From: Pseudomonas peradeniyensis
GTDB taxonomy: Bacteria > Pseudomonadota > Gammaproteobacteria > Pseudomonadales > Pseudomonadaceae
Direction: 5' to 3'
Assembly: GCF_014268935.2 (NCBI RefSeq)
Contig: NZ_JABWRJ020000004.1
Location: 620,001-684,000 of the forward strand
Length of the DNA: 64,000 nucleotides
Part shown: piece after piece, positions 61,628 through 64,000 of the stretch
Layout: each line of letters starts with the position of its first letter
Numbering within the stretch: position 1 is the stretch's first letter
Translations under genes and position numbers: made by a program
Notes under the pieces: model-generated
Database searches by the model: none
Seen by the model: the letters and a program-made list of their open reading frames with translations, nothing else
What the model was told of the DNA's origin: nothing

Positions 61628-61950
61628 CAGAATTAGACCTCACGGCTCGATGTAACTTCTTATTGGGAACATGCGAAGCAATAGAAAAAAGCCAATTAGC
61701 CATCGCTAAAAAACAGACTTGACGCAAGCCTAGAACAACCTCGCCACCACAAACAATCAAATATTTTCTTACATTTTTAGACTCGACTTTGATTACTTCA
61801 TTTCAGCATCGTCTAAAGGCAATTTACAGCACCGAAGCATTAACGCGTATATAAAAAAATAAATATGTAGGACCACTCCTACAAGATTACAAAAAACTTC
61901 CCACAAGCATAAACCCCCACAAACTTCAGCATCAGGAATAAACTTACATC
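61628..61950. promoter_or_regulatory. Divergent promoter region of the T6SS locus
   Basis: 323 bp, strongly A/T-rich compared with the flanking genes, between vasI and tssB. It should hold both promoters. The only structured element is TGTAGGACCACTCCTACA at 61866-61883, a short palindrome sharing its TGTAGGA ends with class 2 REPs. No clear sigma-54 element was identified. Confidence 0.6.
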
Positions 61951-62454
61951 ATGTCCAGAAACTCAAGTTCCGTTGCGCCAAAAGAGCGCATCAACATCAA
62001 GTATGTACCCGCCACGGGGGATCAACAGGCCGAGGTTGAACTGCCCCACAAGATGCTGGTGCTGGGTGACTTTGGCCTGGTCGACAACCGCAACCTGGAG
62101 GACCGCACGCCCATGCGCATCGACAAGCACAGCTTCGACAGCGTGCTCAAGGATGCCGACGTCAAGCTGAGCCTCTCGGTCCCTTCGGCACTCAATCCTG
62201 TCGCCGACGCCGAGCTGGCGGTCGAGCTGCAGTTCAGGACGATCAACGACTTCGGCCCCGACCAGATTGCCCGCCAGGTGCCGGAGCTGAACAAGCTGCT
62301 GGCACTGCGCGAGGCCCTGGTCGCCCTGAAAGGCCCGCTGGGCAATGTCCCGGCATTTCGCCGGCACCTGCAGCACCTGCTGACGGACCAGCAGGCACGC
62401 AAGCAACTCGCGCAGGAGCTGGACCTGGTACTCGAAGCCCCGCCAGCGGAATGA
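61951..62454 (+). CDS. tssB: Type VI secretion sheath protein TssB (VipA)
   Basis: 167 aa, normal length. It forms the contractile sheath with TssC. Family pattern: MLVLGDFGLVDNRNLEDRTP, then SFDSVLKDADVKLSLSVPS and FGPDQIARQVPELNKLLALREAL. AGGAA lies about 13 bp before the ATG, a longer spacing than usual. 50 bp upstream of tssC. Confidence 0.95.
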   Translation: MSRNSSSVAPKERINIKYVPATGDQQAEVELPHKMLVLGDFGLVDNRNLEDRTPMRIDKHSFDSVLKDADVKLSLSVPSALNPVADAELAVELQFRTINDFGPDQIARQVPELNKLLALREALVALKGPLGNVPAFRRHLQHLLTDQQARKQLAQELDLVLEAPPAE

Positions 62455-62504
62455 AAACGCACTTCTGACAGATGGCATATGACATAGACAACGGAGCGTC
62501 TCGG

Positions 62505-63995
62505 ATGTCCACCACCAACAACACCACAGTCACTGCCGATACCACGGCTGAAACCATCGGCAATTCGACCCTGCTCGACCAGATCATGGTCGAAACCATG
62601 CTGGTACCCAGCCAGGAGGGATACCAGATCGCCAGGCAAGGCGTGGCGGCCTTCATATCGGAAATGCTGAAAACCGATGACCCGGACCAACTGGTCAACA
62701 AACATCGGGTCGACCAGATGATTGCCGAGGTCGACCGACTTCTCGGCAAACAAATGGATGCCATTCTTCATCAATCCGAATTCCAGGCGCTGGAGTCCGC
62801 GTGGCGCGGATTGAAACTTCTGGTCGACCGTACCGACTTTCGCGAGAACATCAAGCTGGAAGTCCTGCATGTCAGCAAGAGCGACTTGCTCGATGACTTC
62901 GACAATGCCGCGGACATCACTTGCAGCGGGCTTTACAAACATGTCTACACCGCCGGTTACGGACAGTTTGGCGGTGAGCCCGTGGCGGCCATGATCGGCA
63001 ACTACAACTTTGGCCCCTCTTCGCCTGACATCAAGCTGCTGAGCTATGTCGCCTCGGTGGGCGCGATGTCCCATGCCCCCTTCATCACCGCCCCCGCTCC
63101 CGAGTTTTTCAACCTGAGCAGCTTCGAGGACCTGCCCGACCTCAAGGAGGTCAAGGACATCTTCGAAGGACCACGCTTCGCCAAGTGGCGGTCGTTGCGC
63201 GACAGCGAAGATGCCCGCCATATCGGCCTGGTGCTGCCGCGCTTCATGTTGCGCTCGGTCTATGACCGCCAGGAACACCCCATCAGCAGCTTCAGCTACG
63301 ACGAAAACATCGACGCTCGACACCAGAACTACCTGTGGGGCAACGCCGCCTTTCTGATGGCCAGCTGCATCAACGACAGCTTTGCCCGTTATCGCTGGTG
63401 CCCGAACATCATCGGCCCACAATCCGGTGGCGCCGTGGACGACCTGCCGGTGCACCTGTACGAGGCTCTTGGGCAGTTGCAGGCAAAGATCCCGACCGAG
63501 GTGCTGGTCTCCGATCGCAAGGAGTTCGAGCTGGCCGAAGAGGGCTTCATCGCCCTGACCATGCGCAAGGACAGCGACAACGCCGCGTTCTTCTCGGCCA
63601 ACTCGGTGCAGAAACCCAAGCAGTTCCCCAAGACAACCGAAGGCTTGCAGGCACAGACCAACTACAAGCTCGGCACCCAGCTGCCCTATCTGTTCATCGT
63701 CAACCGGCTCGCCCACTACATCAAGGTGCTGCAACGCGAGCAGATCGGCAGCTGGAAGGAGCGCAACGACCTTGAGGGCGAGCTCAACCGCTGGCTCAAG
63801 CAGTACATCGCCGACCAGGAAAACCCCTCGGCCGACATCCGCAGTCGCCGCCCCCTGCGTGCCGCGCAGATCGAAGTCACCGACGTCGCGGGCGATCCGG
63901 GCTGGTACCAGGTCTCGCTCGCGGTGCGCCCGCACTTCAAGTACATGGGGGCGAACTTCGAGATCTCCCTGGTCGGCCGGCTCGACACCCAATGA
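62505..63995 (+). CDS. tssC: Type VI secretion sheath protein TssC (VipB)
   Basis: 496 aa from ATG 62505 (MSTTNNTTVT), with GGAG 8 bp upstream, better than the upstream in-frame ATG at 62472. Sheath large subunit. Family pattern: ESAWRGLKLLVDRTDFREN, GGEPVAAMIGNYNFGPSSPD, HAPFITAPAPEFF, FMLRSVYD and YLFIVNRLAHYIKVLQREQIGS. The stop lies 5 bp from the window end, so the T6SS locus (hcp, tssE and others) is expected to continue. Confidence 0.95.
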   Translation: MSTTNNTTVTADTTAETIGNSTLLDQIMVETMLVPSQEGYQIARQGVAAFISEMLKTDDPDQLVNKHRVDQMIAEVDRLLGKQMDAILHQSEFQALESAWRGLKLLVDRTDFRENIKLEVLHVSKSDLLDDFDNAADITCSGLYKHVYTAGYGQFGGEPVAAMIGNYNFGPSSPDIKLLSYVASVGAMSHAPFITAPAPEFFNLSSFEDLPDLKEVKDIFEGPRFAKWRSLRDSEDARHIGLVLPRFMLRSVYDRQEHPISSFSYDENIDARHQNYLWGNAAFLMASCINDSFARYRWCPNIIGPQSGGAVDDLPVHLYEALGQLQAKIPTEVLVSDRKEFELAEEGFIALTMRKDSDNAAFFSANSVQKPKQFPKTTEGLQAQTNYKLGTQLPYLFIVNRLAHYIKVLQREQIGSWKERNDLEGELNRWLKQYIADQENPSADIRSRRPLRAAQIEVTDVAGDPGWYQVSLAVRPHFKYMGANFEISLVGRLDTQ

Positions 63996-64000
63996 GCAGC

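Overview
The window looks like chromosome of a Pseudomonas, most likely the P. putida group. This rests on high GC with strong G/C at third codon positions, on several copies of two palindromic REP families (cores GCGGGGCAAGCCCGCTCCCAC and TGTAGGAGCGGCTTTAGCCG), and on the gene content: topB, nhaB, a preA-preT-dihydropyrimidinase-permease-ureidopropionase block, a SigF/NrsF/bufferin locus and a T6SS. Species assignment is inference; no search was run. No rRNA, tRNA or CRISPR was seen.

Layout. 1-5.5 kb: 3' end of topB, then a PuuB-like FAD oxidase, an XRE/cupin regulator, a PuuA-like glutamine-synthetase-family ligase and a TSUP permease. 5.5-7.7 kb: a gene-free stretch with a long imperfect inverted repeat whose right arm is split by an intact IS3-family element with 25-bp perfect ends and a CGT target duplication. 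7.7-20.5 kb: housekeeping and small accessory genes (nudC, dienoyl-CoA isomerase, nhaB, hydrolases, GNAT, DUF1275). These include a hydrolase/TIM-barrel pair divergent from a TetR gene across a 34-bp near-perfect palindrome, and a LysR/MFS pair.

20.5-29.7 kb: seven tightly packed minus-strand genes (ATP-grasp ligase, AbrB-family membrane protein, hydroxy-oxovalerate aldolase, acylating acetaldehyde dehydrogenase, aminotransferase, FAD/NAD(P)-binding protein, SurE), divergent from a LysR gene. No ring-cleavage genes are present, and the set looks like an uncharacterised biosynthetic pathway for a hydroxylated amino acid or small peptide. This is the strongest candidate for an undescribed system.

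29.7-40 kb: complete reductive pyrimidine catabolism (PreA/PreT, dihydropyrimidinase, NCS1 permease, beta-ureidopropionase), then an isochorismatase-family hydrolase translationally coupled to a two-component system. 40-43.8 kb: anti-sigma (NrsF/DUF1109), ECF sigma and a bufferin operon (DUF2282 precursor, DUF692, DUF2063, DoxX). Two identical TGTAACC-N16-CGAAC promoters face outward, one before bufA and one at the sigma gene.

43.9-50.4 kb: an OsmC/YcaO fusion protein, then a lower-GC two-gene insert whose larger product has the Thr1/Asp17/Lys pattern of a proteasome-type Ntn hydrolase, then small membrane and redox genes. 50.5-55.8 kb: an ABC importer without a binding protein, crcB behind a fluoride riboswitch, nhaA with a long leader, and an SDR. 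55.9-64 kb: T6SS genes tssM, tssA and vasI/tagO on the minus strand, divergent from tssB-tssC; the locus continues beyond the window.
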